The notes: generated by a model not told the origin, from the letters alone. DNA of 64,000 nt from Cyanobium sp. ATX 6A2 (GCF_024346355.1 NZ_JAGQCU010000003.1:175871-239870); one strand, 5' to 3'. Counted from the stretch's first letter, positions 18,088 to 29,406 are shown. Numbers and translations: made by a program.

Positions 18088-19020
18088 ATGAGCACTGACC
18101 AGTCCAGCGCCGCTCCCGGCATCAACCTTGAGCAGGCCCGCCTGGGCGTGCTCGGCGGCAGCGGCCTGTACGCCATGGAGGGGCTCGAGGACGTGCGCGA
18201 ACTGGTGGTGGAAACGCCCTTCGGCGAGCCCTCCGATGCCCTGCGCCTGGGGCGCATCGGGGGCCTGGAGGTGGTGTTCCTGGCCCGCCATGGGCGGCAT
18301 CACAGCTACACGCCCAGTGAGGTGCCCTATCGGGCCAACCTCTGGGCCCTGCGCAGCCTGGGGGTGCGCTGGATCCTGTCGGTGTCGGCGGTGGGCTCGC
18401 TGCAGGAGCAGTTCCGTCCCCTGGACATGATGGTGCCGGATCAGTTCATCGATCGCACCCACCAGCGGCCGCTCACCTTCTTCGGGGAAGGCGTGGTGGC
18501 CCATGTCGCCGCCGCCGACCCCTTCTGCCCCACCCTCAGCCGCCTGCTGGCCGATGTGGGTGAAAGCCTGATGCCCACGGGCCGTCAGCTGCACCGGGGG
18601 GGCACCTACCTGTGCATGGAGGGACCCGCCTTCTCCACCCGGGCGGAATCCGAGCTCTACCGCAGCTGGGGCTGCGGGGTGATCGGCATGACCAACCACA
18701 CCGAAGCCCGGCTGGCCCGGGAGGCTGAGATGGCCTACGCCACCCTGGCCATGGTCACCGACTACGACTGCTGGCACCAGGAGCACGCCTCGGTGAGCGT
18801 GGAGCTGGTGCTCGACAACCTGCGCGCCAACGCCACCCTGGCCCAGGAGATCGTGCGCGTGGCCGCCGAGCGCATCGGCGCCCAGCGGCCGGGGAGCGGC
18901 ACCCACCGGGCTTTGCGCCACGCCCTGATGACCCCGAAGGAGCAGGTGCCACCCGACACACGCCGTCGCGTCGATCTGTTCACGGCCCCCTACTGGGGAG
19001 CGCTCACAGAGGAGGGCTGA
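18088..19020 (+). CDS. mtnP: S-methyl-5'-thioadenosine phosphorylase
   Basis: This PNP-family enzyme cleaves methylthioadenosine with phosphate to adenine and methylthioribose-1-phosphate, starting methionine salvage. Visible motifs are GVLGGSGLY, the phosphate/ribose segments LARHGRHH and SAVGSLQ, CMEGPAFSTRAE and MTNHTEARLAREAEM, and the base-binding aspartates in VTDYDCW. ATG 18088 gives 310 residues. The frame is open back to 17989 but that stretch is low-complexity Ser/Pro and was excluded. The last 17 bp overlap the 3' end of convergent murQ. Confidence 0.95.
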   Translation: MSTDQSSAAPGINLEQARLGVLGGSGLYAMEGLEDVRELVVETPFGEPSDALRLGRIGGLEVVFLARHGRHHSYTPSEVPYRANLWALRSLGVRWILSVSAVGSLQEQFRPLDMMVPDQFIDRTHQRPLTFFGEGVVAHVAAADPFCPTLSRLLADVGESLMPTGRQLHRGGTYLCMEGPAFSTRAESELYRSWGCGVIGMTNHTEARLAREAEMAYATLAMVTDYDCWHQEHASVSVELVLDNLRANATLAQEIVRVAAERIGAQRPGSGTHRALRHALMTPKEQVPPDTRRRVDLFTAPYWGALTEEG

Positions 19021-19963
19021 GGCTCGCCCCGCAGGCCGCCAGGGCCCGGCGCAGATCCTTGCCCTGCTGCTCCAGTGGCGCTGCGGCGGCAGCCGGCTCC
19101 AGGCCGGTGGCGGCCATCAGCAGGGCCAGCTTCACCGAACCGCCGGCCCTCTCCAGCAGCACGGCGCCCTCAGCGCGCTCCAGTCCGGCCAGGTCACGCA
19201 GGATGCGCAGGGCCCGGTCTTCGAGCTTGCTGTTGGTCACAGCCACATCCACCATGCGGTTGCCATACACCTTGCCCAGGCGCACCATCACGCCGGTGGA
19301 GAGGATGTTGAGGGCCATCTTGGTGGCGGTGCCCGCCTTCAGCCGGGTGGAGCCGGTGAGCAGCTCGGGACCGGTGAGCAAACGAATGTCGATGTCGCAG
19401 GGCATCGGCACCTGATCGGTGGGCACGCAGGCCAGGGCGATCGCCAGGGCTCCGAGCTGGCGGGCGTGGCCCAGGCCGCCGAGAACATAGGGGGTGGTGC
19501 CCCCGGCGGCGATCCCCACCAGGCAGTCAGCGGCGCTGAAACCCCGCTCCTGCAGGTCGCTGCGGCCCGCCTCCTGCAGATCCTCCAGACCTTCGGAGCT
19601 GCGCAGCAGCGCCGGAGCTCCGCCGGCCAGCACCCCCTGCACCAGCTCCGGCGGCGTGCAGAAGGTGGGCGGGCACTCGGCGGCATCGAGCACCCCCAGC
19701 CGCCCGGAGGTGCCGGCTCCCAGATAGAACAGGCGACCGCCGCCGGCCAGGCGTGCGGCGATGGCATCCACCGCCGCCGCCAGGGCGGGTGCGGCGGCGG
19801 CCACCGCCCGCTGGGGCTCCAGATCGTTGCGGCAGAACAGGTCCACCAACTGGTCGGTGGGCAGCTGGTCGAGGTTGGCGCTGAGCGGGTTGGCCTGCTC
19901 GGTGAGCAGGTGGCCGCGGTCGACGGCCCCAGATCCAGGGCTCGAGGCTGATCCCACAGTCAC
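19004..19963 (-). CDS. murQ: N-acetylmuramic acid 6-phosphate etherase
   Basis: The 319-residue SIS-domain protein cleaves the lactyl ether of MurNAc-6-phosphate to give GlcNAc-6-phosphate during peptidoglycan recycling. Signature stretches are FYLGAGTSGRLGVLDAAECPPTF, GIAAGGTTPYV and GSTRLKAGTATKMALN, with a UBA-like helical C-terminus. The start is GTG 19963, whose GTGA overlaps the stop of the DUF3110 gene. It is the last gene of a dnaK-dnaJ-DUF3110-murQ series on the minus strand, and that association is probably positional rather than functional. Confidence 0.95.
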   Translation of the reverse strand: MTVGSASSPGSGAVDRGHLLTEQANPLSANLDQLPTDQLVDLFCRNDLEPQRAVAAAAPALAAAVDAIAARLAGGGRLFYLGAGTSGRLGVLDAAECPPTFCTPPELVQGVLAGGAPALLRSSEGLEDLQEAGRSDLQERGFSAADCLVGIAAGGTTPYVLGGLGHARQLGALAIALACVPTDQVPMPCDIDIRLLTGPELLTGSTRLKAGTATKMALNILSTGVMVRLGKVYGNRMVDVAVTNSKLEDRALRILRDLAGLERAEGAVLLERAGGSVKLALLMAATGLEPAAAAAPLEQQGKDLRRALAACGASLSPPL

Positions 19964-20334
19964 AGCAGGCCCTCGAGCTGGCGGCGGAAGGCTTCCAGCT
20001 CAGGGTCAGCGGCGCTGGCCTCCTGCCACTGGGACACATCCACGTTGCGCTCGGGGGGAGCGATCAGCAACCGATCCTCCGCGTTCTTGGGCACGAAACC
20101 GGTGGGCACGAAGCGTGCCTCGTAGCCGGCCTGGTTGCAGAACTCCTCCATCTCCCGGCGATCGAGACACTCGACAGTGGGAACGGGAAAGTCCTGGGCT
20201 TCCAGCAGGCCGGCATAGCGCTCGGCGTCATCGCTGTCCTCGAACAACAGCACCACGGTGCGGCCGTTGATCTCGAGGGAATGGATGCCCTCCTGCTCGG
20301 AGCCGGCATCGAAGAGGAGCACATGCACTGACAT
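19960..20334 (-). CDS. DUF3110 family protein
   Basis: The 124-residue protein has the DUF3110 opening VHVLLFDAGSEQEGIHSLE, followed by VVLLFEDSDDAERYAGLLEAQDFP. This family is restricted to cyanobacteria and plastid-bearing organisms, and its role is unknown. ATG 20334 was preferred over the in-frame GTG at 20361 because homologues usually begin just before VHVLLF and because it leaves space after the dnaJ stop. It couples to murQ by a GTGA overlap. Confidence 0.85.
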   Translation of the reverse strand: MSVHVLLFDAGSEQEGIHSLEINGRTVVLLFEDSDDAERYAGLLEAQDFPVPTVECLDRREMEEFCNQAGYEARFVPTGFVPKNAEDRLLIAPPERNVDVSQWQEASAADPELEAFRRQLEGLL

Positions 20335-20370
20335 GGGCGCAGACAGCGGTGCGGGCGACACCTCAGTGTG

Positions 20371-21353
20371 TCATTCGTCCTCGGCCAGCTCCAGCAGCCG
20401 GCGATAGAGGGCCAGCTCGGCATCTCCCGGCTGCTCCGGCACCATGATCCGCACCTCCACCAGCTGGTCACCCCGCAGCTCACCCCACTCCAGGCCACGG
20501 CCGCGCAGGCGTAGCAGCCGACCACTGGAGGAGCAGGGAGGCACGGTGAGTTGCACCGGCCCACGCAGGGTGGGCACCACCACGCGGCAGCCCAGCACGG
20601 CCTCGGCCGGGCTGAGGGGCAGCTGAAAGAGCACCCGCAGGCCGTCCACCCGCAGGCCCTCGGGGGTGCGGACCCGCAGCTGCAGGAAGTGGTCGCCGCC
20701 CCCTGGGGTCACACCCGCCAGTCGCAGCCGCCAGCCATCCCCGGCCAGCGGCGGGGTCCACACCTCCACAGCGGTGCCATCGGCGAGTTCGAGCTCCACC
20801 CGTTCCCCCTCAAGGGCCTGCTCCGGGCTGAGCTCCACGATGGTTTCGCTGTCCACCGCCGCCGCCACCGGAGGCGGTGAGGGAGCCGCCGCGGTCACCG
20901 TGCCGCCGGCCATGGATTCAGAAGCCCGGGATTCAGAAGCCCAGGATTCAGAAGCCCGGGACTCAGCCGCAGCGGGCTGGCGGCCGCCATCGTCAACCCG
21001 GTCGGCCGGGCGCTCCCGCCGCCGGCCTCCGAGCAGCACCTCCAGATAGTCCTCGAAGCTGGGAAAGCCTGTGGTGAAAGGATCCTCGGGGCCAGCGTGG
21101 CCGCCCGTGCCGGCGTCCGGTTCCCCCTGCTCCCAGGCCCGCCGCCGGCGCGGATCGGAGAGCACCGCGTAAGCCTCGTTGACCTGCTTGAAGCGGTCCT
21201 CGGCAACGGGATCATTGCCGTTGAGATCGGGATGCCAGCGACGGGCCTGCTGGCGGAAGGCGCGTTTGAGGGCATCGGCGTCGGCGCCGGGATCCAGCCC
21301 CAGCACCGCCCAGGGGTCCATGGCGGGCTCGCCGGCAGCGACAGTGCGGGAGG

Positions 21354-21357
<4 letters not shown>
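20371..21357 (-). CDS. dnaJ: DnaJ-family co-chaperone without zinc finger
   Basis: The 328-residue protein has an N-terminal J domain with the HPD tripeptide in RRWHPDLNG (about residues 40-48), a low-complexity linker and a C-terminal substrate-binding domain with VVVPTLRGPVQLTVPP and LRLRGRGL. The CxxCxGxG zinc fingers of type I DnaJ are absent, so it is CbpA-like. The linker contains a 15-bp tandem repeat (20914-20973) coding Ser-Glu-Ser-Xaa-Ala units. The GTG start overlaps the dnaK stop by 4 bp, which makes this the dedicated partner of the adjacent DnaK, as in the cyanobacterial dnaK3-dnaJ cluster. Confidence 0.92.
20914..20973. repeat. 15-bp in-frame tandem repeat in dnaJ
   Basis: Three near-identical 15-bp units (GGATTCAGAAGCCCG, second unit ending in A) lie at 20914-20958, followed by a decayed fourth unit to 20973. 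They sit in the dnaJ linker, and because 15 is a multiple of 3, copy changes preserve the frame. Confidence 0.9.
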
Positions 21358-23648
<2,291 letters not shown>

Positions 23649-23703
23649 ACAGAGAGAGGAATCTTGACCCGCCTGGCGCTCCCAAGGTACCGGCAGGCCA
23701 GAC

Positions 23704-23722
23704 GTTAATCACTGCTTAAACC
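23704..23722 (+). promoter_or_regulatory. Pho-box-like direct repeat upstream of pstC
   Basis: Two octamers, GTTAATCA (23704-23711) and CTTAAACC (23715-23722), are separated by 3 bp. This matches the cyanobacterial Pho box arrangement of CTTAACCT-like 8-mers on an 11-bp period. The next unit (23726-23733) is degenerate. It lies about 115 bp before the pstC start and 56 bp from the dnaK start. Location upstream of phosphate transport genes makes a PhoB-type response regulator site plausible. Confidence 0.5.
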
Positions 23723-23838
23723 GTCCTGGCGGGAACGCCCGTACATTTCGGGCGGTCGCCTCTGCCTTCGGTGGGGCGAGCGCACCAAGGGCCTGCCGCA
23801 GGGCGGCCAAGCCACGCCGCAGCTCAGCGTTTCACTGC

Positions 23839-24807
23839 ATGCCCACGGATTCCGCAACCACTGCCCACGCCGCCGACGCCTACCTGCTGCGTCGACGACC
23901 TCCAAGCGAGAAGCTGCTCGACACCGGCTTTCGCCAGCTGTCGCTGGTGATGGCATCAACGGTGGCCGTCGTGCTCATCTCCATCTTCCTGGTGGTGTTC
24001 ACAGGGGCCCGCGAAGCGATCGGCGAATTCGGCCTCGCCTTTCTCACCACCTCCGGCTGGGACCCGGTGAACCAGCAGTACGGCGCCTTCGTGGCCATCT
24101 ACGGCACGTTGGTCACCTCCATCCTGTCGTTGACCATTGCCGTCCCCCTGGGTGTGGGCACGGCGATCCTGATCACCGAAGACGTGCTCCCCAAGACGAT
24201 CCGCGATGCCGTCGGCCTGATGGTGGAGTTGCTGGCGGCGATCCCCTCGGTGGTTCTCGGCCTCTGGGCGATCTTCGTGATGGAACCGGCAATCCGGCCA
24301 GCCCTCAACCTGCTGCATGCCTGGTTGGGTTGGAGCCCCTTTTTCAACACCACAGCCCAGGGGCCAGGCATGGCTCCTGCCATTCTTATTCTTGTGGTGA
24401 TGGTGCTGCCGATCATCACAGCCATCTCGAGGGACGCCCTCAATCAGGTGCCCGTCGAGTTGCGCCAGGGCGCCTATGGAGTGGGCACCACCCGCTGGGG
24501 CGCCATCTTCAGCGTGATCCTGCCAGCCGCCGTGTCCGCCATCACCGGTGGGGTGATGCTCTCTCTCGGCCGGGCAATGGGGGAAACCATGGCCGTGACG
24601 ATGATCATCGGCAACTCCATCAACTTCAACATCTCCCTTCTGGCACCGGGAAACACGATCGCCTCGATGCTGGCGAACCAGTTCGGCGAAGCGGACGGCA
24701 TCCAGGTGTCTGCCCTGATGTATGCAGCCGTGATCCTGATGATCCTCACCTTCACGGTGAATGTGTTGGCGCAATGGATCGTGCGTCGCCTCAGCCTCCG
24801 CTACTGA
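23839..24807 (+). CDS. pstC: Phosphate ABC transporter permease PstC
   Basis: The 322-residue inner membrane permease has about six transmembrane segments and the binding-protein-dependent transport signature around RDALNQVPVELRQGAYGVGTT-like residues, where the EAA loop contacts PstB. It pairs with PstA to form the high-affinity phosphate channel. GRAMGETMAVTMIIGN is the conserved PstC/PstA segment. Start ATG 23839 follows the Pho-box-like element. pstA begins 11 bp after the stop. No pstS gene lies in this window, so the binding protein must be encoded elsewhere. Confidence 0.96.
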   Translation: MPTDSATTAHAADAYLLRRRPPSEKLLDTGFRQLSLVMASTVAVVLISIFLVVFTGAREAIGEFGLAFLTTSGWDPVNQQYGAFVAIYGTLVTSILSLTIAVPLGVGTAILITEDVLPKTIRDAVGLMVELLAAIPSVVLGLWAIFVMEPAIRPALNLLHAWLGWSPFFNTTAQGPGMAPAILILVVMVLPIITAISRDALNQVPVELRQGAYGVGTTRWGAIFSVILPAAVSAITGGVMLSLGRAMGETMAVTMIIGNSINFNISLLAPGNTIASMLANQFGEADGIQVSALMYAAVILMILTFTVNVLAQWIVRRLSLRY

Positions 24808-24818
24808 ACACCACGACG

Positions 24819-25742
24819 ATGGCCACCACCAGCATCCGTTCCAGCAAAAACAACCAGCCCAACGCTCTATTTGATCGGCGGCCACTCAACTTCGATCCCA
24901 CCCTCAAGCGCAATCGCATCAACCGGGTGCTCACCAGCATCGCCGGTGTGTTTGGTGCCCTTGCCGTACTGCCCCTGTTCCTGGTGCTGCTGTACGTGCT
25001 GTTCCAGGGTGGCAGATTGCTGAGCCCAACCCTGTTCACCCAGTTGCCGCCTCCACCCGGCCTGGATGGGGGAGGGATCGGCAACGCCGTGATCGGCACG
25101 ATCCTGGTCACCCTGATCGCGTCTGTGATTGCCATTCCCATCGGCGTTGGCGGTGGCATCTACCTGAACGAATATTCAACGCGTGGCTGGTTCTCTCAAT
25201 TCATCAGCTTCGGCAACGACATCCTGGCCGGCGTTCCATCCATCATCACCGGTGTATTCGTTTACGGCATCGTCGTGTCGACGCGCCTGTTCTTCAACCA
25301 GAGTTTCAGCGCCGTTGCCGGTGGCCTTGCGCTGGCCGTGTTGATGCTGCCCACAGTGATCAAAACCACGGACGAGGGCCTCAAGCTGGTGCCCCAGGAG
25401 CTGCGCTGGGGGTCCTACGGGATCGGCGCCTCCAAATTCGTCACCGTCATGCGGGTCACCCTTCCGGCGGCCTTCACCCCCATCGCCACCGGAGTGGTGC
25501 TGGCGATTGCCCGGGCCGCTGGCGAAACGGCTCCCCTGATCTTCACGGCCCTGTTCTCCCCATTCTGGCCCGAGGGGATCTTCAATCCGATCGCCACCAT
25601 GTCGGTGTTGATCTTCAACTTCTCGATCATGCCCTACGAGGCCCAGAACGAATTGGCTTGGGCCGCCTCGTTCGTTCTCGTGATCATGATTCTCGCCGCC
25701 AACCTTATAGCACGCTGGATCAGCAGCCTATCCCGCAACTAG
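24819..25742 (+). CDS. pstA: Phosphate ABC transporter permease PstA
   Basis: The 307-residue permease has the typical cytoplasmic N-terminus and about six transmembrane segments, with GVPSIITGVFVYGIV, the EAA loop LVPQELRWGSYGIGASK and AIARAAGETAPLIFTA. It forms the membrane channel with PstC. The frame is open further upstream to 24330, but that stretch overlaps pstC out of frame, so ATG 24819 was chosen. pstB follows 61 bp downstream. Confidence 0.96.
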   Translation: MATTSIRSSKNNQPNALFDRRPLNFDPTLKRNRINRVLTSIAGVFGALAVLPLFLVLLYVLFQGGRLLSPTLFTQLPPPPGLDGGGIGNAVIGTILVTLIASVIAIPIGVGGGIYLNEYSTRGWFSQFISFGNDILAGVPSIITGVFVYGIVVSTRLFFNQSFSAVAGGLALAVLMLPTVIKTTDEGLKLVPQELRWGSYGIGASKFVTVMRVTLPAAFTPIATGVVLAIARAAGETAPLIFTALFSPFWPEGIFNPIATMSVLIFNFSIMPYEAQNELAWAASFVLVIMILAANLIARWISSLSRN

Positions 25743-25803
25743 AGCATCTCTCTTCTCTTTCCCCCTCACCTCTAGCCCACGCAACTAGTCACCCCTTTTG
25801 ATC

Positions 25804-26616
25804 ATGCCTTCCGCCAGCATTTCCCAGATTCCTGCCACCGATGTCTGCATGTCGCTGCAGGACGTAACCATTTCCTATGGGAGCTTTGAAGCCGTGAAGA
25901 ACGTCTTCATGGACATCCCCAATGGCCAGGTCACGGCCTTGATCGGTCCCTCGGGCTGTGGCAAGTCCACCGTGCTGCGCGCCCTGAATCGGATGAACGA
26001 CCTGATTCCCGGCTGCGGCCTGCGCGGAAGGGTGGTGTTCGATGGGGTGGATCTCTATGCACCCAACGTCGATCCGGTGGAGGTGCGCCGCCGCATCGGC
26101 ATGGTGTTCCAGAAGCCCAACCCCTTCCCCAAGAGCATCTACGAGAACATCGCCTTCGGCGCCCGGATCAACGGGTACAGCGGCGACATGGACGAGCTGG
26201 TGGAGCGCTCCCTGCGCAAGGCTGCCGTGTGGGATGAGTGCAAGGACAAGTTGAAGGAGAGCGGTCTCGCCCTCTCCGGCGGCCAGCAGCAGCGCCTCTG
26301 CATCGCCCGTGCCATCGCCACCGAACCGGAGGTGATCCTGATGGACGAGCCCTGCTCCGCCCTCGACCCGATCTCCACCCTGAAGATCGAGGAAACCATG
26401 CACGAGCTCAAGCGCAGCTACACGATTGTGATCGTGACCCACAACATGCAACAGGCTGTGCGGGTGGCGGACATGACCGCTTTCTTCAACGCCGAAGCCG
26501 TGGAAGGCGGCAGCGGCAAGGTGGGCTACCTGGTGGAGTTCGCCGAAACAGAGCGCATCTTCAACGCCCCCAAACAGCAGACCACCCAGGACTATGTGAC
26601 CGGCCGCTTCGGCTGA
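25804..26616 (+). CDS. pstB: Phosphate ABC transporter ATPase PstB
   Basis: The 270-residue ATPase energises PstCA. Walker A is GPSGCGKST, the Q-loop lies in [10 protein letters not shown] (typical of PstB), the signature is [14 protein letters not shown] and Walker B is [13 protein letters not shown], followed by the His switch [13 protein letters not shown] 25804 was preferred to the TTG at 25798 two codons upstream. A strong hairpin terminator lies 35 bp after the stop, closing the pstCAB operon. Confidence 0.97.
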   Translation: MPSASISQIPATDVCMSLQDVTISYGSFEAVKNVFMDIPNGQVTALIGPSGCGKSTVLRALNRMNDLIPGCGLRGRVVFDGVDLYAPNVDPVEVRRRIGMVFQKPNPFPKSIYENIAFGARINGYSGDMDELVERSLRKAAVWDECKDKLKESGLALSGGQQQRLCIARAIATEPEVILMDEPCSALDPISTLKIEETMHELKRSYTIVIVTHNMQQAVRVADMTAFFNAEAVEGGSGKVGYLVEFAETERIFNAPKQQTTQDYVTGRFG

Positions 26617-26650
26617 TTCAACGCACCATCAATCAACCGCACTCAATAGA

Positions 26651-26674
26651 AAAGCCGGCCCTTGGGCCGGCTTT
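26651..26674. terminator. Bidirectional terminator between pstB and tRNA-Ser
   Basis: Perfect inverted repeat: AAAGCCGGCC at 26651-26660 pairs with GGCCGGCTTT at 26665-26674 around a 4-nt loop. The minus-strand reading ends in CTTTTC, so it can stop both pstCAB and the tRNA-Ser transcript. Confidence 0.85.
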
Positions 26675-26685
26675 GGTGTGATCAG

Positions 26686-26772
26686 CGGAGAGGGAGGGAT
26701 TCGAACCCTCGATAGAGTTGCCCCTATACAGCATTTCCAGTGCTGCGCCTTCGACCACTCGGCCACCTCTCC
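26686..26772 (-). tRNA. tRNA-Ser (anticodon GGA)
   Basis: The 87-nt minus-strand gene folds as a class II tRNA. The acceptor arm is GGAGAGG/CCTCTCC, the D-arm follows GGCCGAGTGG, the anticodon loop is CTGGAAA with anticodon GGA, the long variable arm includes TATAGGGGCAACTCTA, and the T-arm is GAGGGTTCGAATCCCTC. The discriminator base is G and CCA is not encoded. It reads UCC and UCU serine codons. A terminator lies just downstream. Confidence 0.97.
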
Positions 26773-26827
26773 AGCGGCTAAATGGGGCAACGAGATGGCA
26801 ATGTAGCAGTCAACGACCCGCAGCCCC

Positions 26828-27193
26828 ATGCTCACGTTTCCGATCACCGTCCACTGGCGCCAGGCCGGTCGCGTGATCTGTCACGAGGTGCCCGAAGGCC
26901 ACTACATCCTGCGCAGCTTCGAACAACAGGGCGACCCGCTGCCCTTCAGCTGCCGCAACGGCTGCTGCACCACCTGCGCGGTGCGGGTGCTGAACGGCAC
27001 GATCGATCAGCGTGAGGCGCTCGGGCTCTCCAAGGAGCTGCGCAGCCGGGGCTACGGCCTGCTCTGCGTGGCCCGGGCCATCGGCCCGCTGGAGGTGGAA
27101 ACCCAGGATGAGGATGAGGTCTACGAGCTGCAGTTCGGGCGCTACTTCGGCCGGGGTCCCATCCGCCCCGGACTGCCGCTCGAGGAGGACTGA
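26828..27193 (+). CDS. Plant-type [2Fe-2S] ferredoxin family protein
   Basis: The 121-residue protein has the plant-type ferredoxin cluster ligands C42-x4-C47-x2-C50 in SCRNGCCTTC and C80 in GLLCVA. The fold opening (ITVHWRQAGRVICHEVPEG) and the length, with a 25-residue C-terminal tail after the last strand, differ from the main photosynthetic PetF. It is therefore probably an accessory ferredoxin of the soluble stroma-like cytoplasm. The electron partner cannot be read. It lies 55 bp after the tRNA-Ser 5' end on the opposite strand. Confidence 0.9.
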   Translation: MLTFPITVHWRQAGRVICHEVPEGHYILRSFEQQGDPLPFSCRNGCCTTCAVRVLNGTIDQREALGLSKELRSRGYGLLCVARAIGPLEVETQDEDEVYELQFGRYFGRGPIRPGLPLEED

Positions 27194-27265
27194 CCGGCCG
27201 CCACGGCTCCCTACCGCGACGAGGCGCCAACGCAACGCCACCACGACGCCCCCAGCTGTCACGCC

Positions 27266-28195
27266 ATGACCGACAACACCGCCTCTGGGCGTGAAGCCCA
27301 GCTGGGCCCCCAAGGCCACTCCGATCGGGCACTGCACCAGTCGGGACTGGCCACCGGAGCCGTGGAGCGCCTCGCGGATGTGGCCCGCCGGGCTGCCGAG
27401 GCCGGCGGGGTGCAGCTCCGCGCCCACTTCGGGCGCCTTGAGCAGATCCGCGAGAAGGGCCGCTGCGGTGATCTGGTCACCGAGGCCGACCTGGCTGCCG
27501 AAGCCGCCGTGCTGGCTCTGCTGGAGGCGGAGACACCCGAGATCGGCGTGCTCTCGGAAGAGAGCGGCCGGCGCCAGCGCGGCGGTGAGCTGGAGTGGTG
27601 TGTCGACCCCCTCGACGGCACCACCAACTACGCCCACGGCTATCCCTTCTTTGGCACCTCGGTGGGGCTGTGCTGGCGCGGCGTGCCCCTGCTGGGCGCC
27701 CTGGCCATCCCCAGCTTCGAGGAACTGCACTGGGCGGCGCCGGGGCTGGGGGCCTGGTGCAACGGCCGCCGCATCCAGGTGAGCGGCTGTGAGCGGCTGG
27801 CCGACGCGCTGCTGGTCACCGGCTTCGCCTACGACCGCCACAGCCGCCTCGACAACAACTACGCCGAGTTCGCCTACTTCACCCACCGCACCCACGGGGT
27901 GCGGCGCGGCGGGGCAGCGGCGGTGGACCTGGCCTTCGTGGCCTCCGGCCGACTGGACGGCTACTGGGAGCGGGGGCTCGCCCCCTGGGACCTGGCCGCC
28001 GGGGTGGTGCTGGTGGAGCAGGCGGGCGGCGTGGTGTCCGCCTACGACGGCGGCCCCCTGGAGCTGGGCAGCGGGAGGGTGGTGGCCGCCGGCCGGCGCC
28101 TGCACCCGGCGCTGGTGGCCGGCCTGCAGACCTGCCAGCCCCTCAGCGGCGCCAGCTTCGGGGCGCCGGAGCTCGACGCCACCGCCGCTCCATAG
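27266..28195 (+). CDS. Inositol monophosphatase family phosphatase
   Basis: The 309-residue protein belongs to the Mg-dependent, lithium-sensitive phosphatase family. Metal-binding motifs are present: LVTEADLAAE, the glutamates in VLSEESG, VDPLDGTTNYAHG and the C-terminal WDLAAG. Substrates in this family include inositol phosphates, histidinol phosphate and fructose-1,6-bisphosphate, and the choice here is open. hisZ starts 32 bp downstream on the same strand, so a histidinol-phosphatase role (HisN-like) should be considered but is only suggested by context. Confidence 0.88.
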   Translation: MTDNTASGREAQLGPQGHSDRALHQSGLATGAVERLADVARRAAEAGGVQLRAHFGRLEQIREKGRCGDLVTEADLAAEAAVLALLEAETPEIGVLSEESGRRQRGGELEWCVDPLDGTTNYAHGYPFFGTSVGLCWRGVPLLGALAIPSFEELHWAAPGLGAWCNGRRIQVSGCERLADALLVTGFAYDRHSRLDNNYAEFAYFTHRTHGVRRGGAAAVDLAFVASGRLDGYWERGLAPWDLAAGVVLVEQAGGVVSAYDGGPLELGSGRVVAAGRRLHPALVAGLQTCQPLSGASFGAPELDATAAP

Positions 28196-28227
28196 GATCC
28201 CCCCCTCGCCCCCCCTCGGCCCGTCCC

Positions 28228-29406
28228 ATGGCCCTGCAACCCGCCGCCGGCGCCCGGGATCTCAATCCCCGCGAGGTGGAACAGAACCGGGCCATCTGCG
28301 CCACCCTCGCCGGCGTCTACCGGCTGTGGGGGTACCAGGCGGTGGCGCCGCCGAGTTTCGAGCGCCTCGACACCCTCCAGGCCGGTGGCGCCATCGACGG
28401 CCGCGAGCTGGTGCGGCTGGCCGCCGATGAGCCCCTCGGCCTGCGCCCCGAACTCACCGCCTCAATCGCCCGTGCCGCCTGCACGCGCATGGCCGAACGG
28501 CCCCGGCCCCTGCGCCTGTGGGCCGAAGGCACCACCTTCCGCAGCAGCACGGGAGACAGCGGCAACCAGCGCATCCACGAGCAGTGGCAGAGCGGGGTGG
28601 AGCTGCTGGGCGAGCGCTCGGCGGCGGCCGATGTGGAACTGATGCGGCTGCTGCTCGCGGCCGCCGCCCGCCTGGGCCTGGGATTCCAGCACCGCCCCCG
28701 GTTGCTGGTGGGGCACCAGGGCCTGCTCACGGCCCTGCTGGCCGAGGTGCCCGAGCAGCAGCGCGGTGCCGTGCGGGCCGCCCTCACCGGCTTCGATGCC
28801 CTGGCCCTGGCCCAGCTCCCTCTCAGCGATCTCCTGCGCCAGCGGCTGAGTGCGGTGATGCGCCTGCGCGGCGAGCCGCCCGAGGTGCTCTATGCCCTCG
28901 AACAGTGGCTCGGGCCCGTCCCCCTGCTCAGTGAGCTGGCCGCAACCCTGGCAGCGGTGGCTCCGGCGGCGTCCCGGCAGCAGGTGGCCCTGCGCCTTGA
29001 TCCCAGCTTCCAGCCGCACTTCGCCCTCTACGACGGCCTGGTGCTGAAGCTGGTGTGCCAGGGGGCCAACGGGCCCGTGGAGATCGCCAGCGGCGGCCGC
29101 TACGACGCCCTGGTGGGGCGCTTCGGCGCCGATCCGGGCCAGGCCGCCGGGGTGGGGTTCGGCTTCGATGTGGAGGCGGTGCGCGAGCTGGCTGGACTGC
29201 CGGCGGACGCCGCCTCCGCCACGCAGCCGGTGCTGGTGGGCTACAGCGGCGAGCAGGCCCTGGCGGCGGCCCTCGATGCCCTGGAGACCTTCCATCGTCA
29301 GGGCCAGTGCGCCGAACTTCTGGGCCATCCGGTACCCAGCCAGGCCGAGGCCGATCGGTTGGCCGGCGAGCGCGGCTGCTGCCGGGCCACCTGGATCGCT
29401 GCCTAG
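28228..29406 (+). CDS. hisZ: ATP phosphoribosyltransferase regulatory subunit
   Basis: The 392-residue HisRS paralogue lacks aminoacylation function and activates the short form of HisG in the first step of histidine synthesis. It shows class II synthetase-like motifs: GARDLNPREVEQN, LGLRPELTASIAR (motif 2 region) and GGRYDALVGRFG (motif 3 region). The C-terminal anticodon-binding domain of true HisRS is missing or reduced, which separates it from hisS. It is followed by a small ferredoxin gene 24 bp downstream. Confidence 0.9.
   Translation: MALQPAAGARDLNPREVEQNRAICATLAGVYRLWGYQAVAPPSFERLDTLQAGGAIDGRELVRLAADEPLGLRPELTASIARAACTRMAERPRPLRLWAEGTTFRSSTGDSGNQRIHEQWQSGVELLGERSAAADVELMRLLLAAAARLGLGFQHRPRLLVGHQGLLTALLAEVPEQQRGAVRAALTGFDALALAQLPLSDLLRQRLSAVMRLRGEPPEVLYALEQWLGPVPLLSELAATLAAVAPAASRQQVALRLDPSFQPHFALYDGLVLKLVCQGANGPVEIASGGRYDALVGRFGADPGQAAGVGFGFDVEAVRELAGLPADAASATQPVLVGYSGEQALAAALDALETFHRQGQCAELLGHPVPSQAEADRLAGERGCCRATWIAA

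Noticed and set aside
24330..24818. Upstream extension of the pstA frame
   Set aside because: It overlaps pstC out of frame and lacks PstA features. ATG 24819 is the family start.
26629..26847. 72-codon minus-strand frame over the tRNA gene
   Set aside because: It reads through tRNA-Ser and has no protein features.
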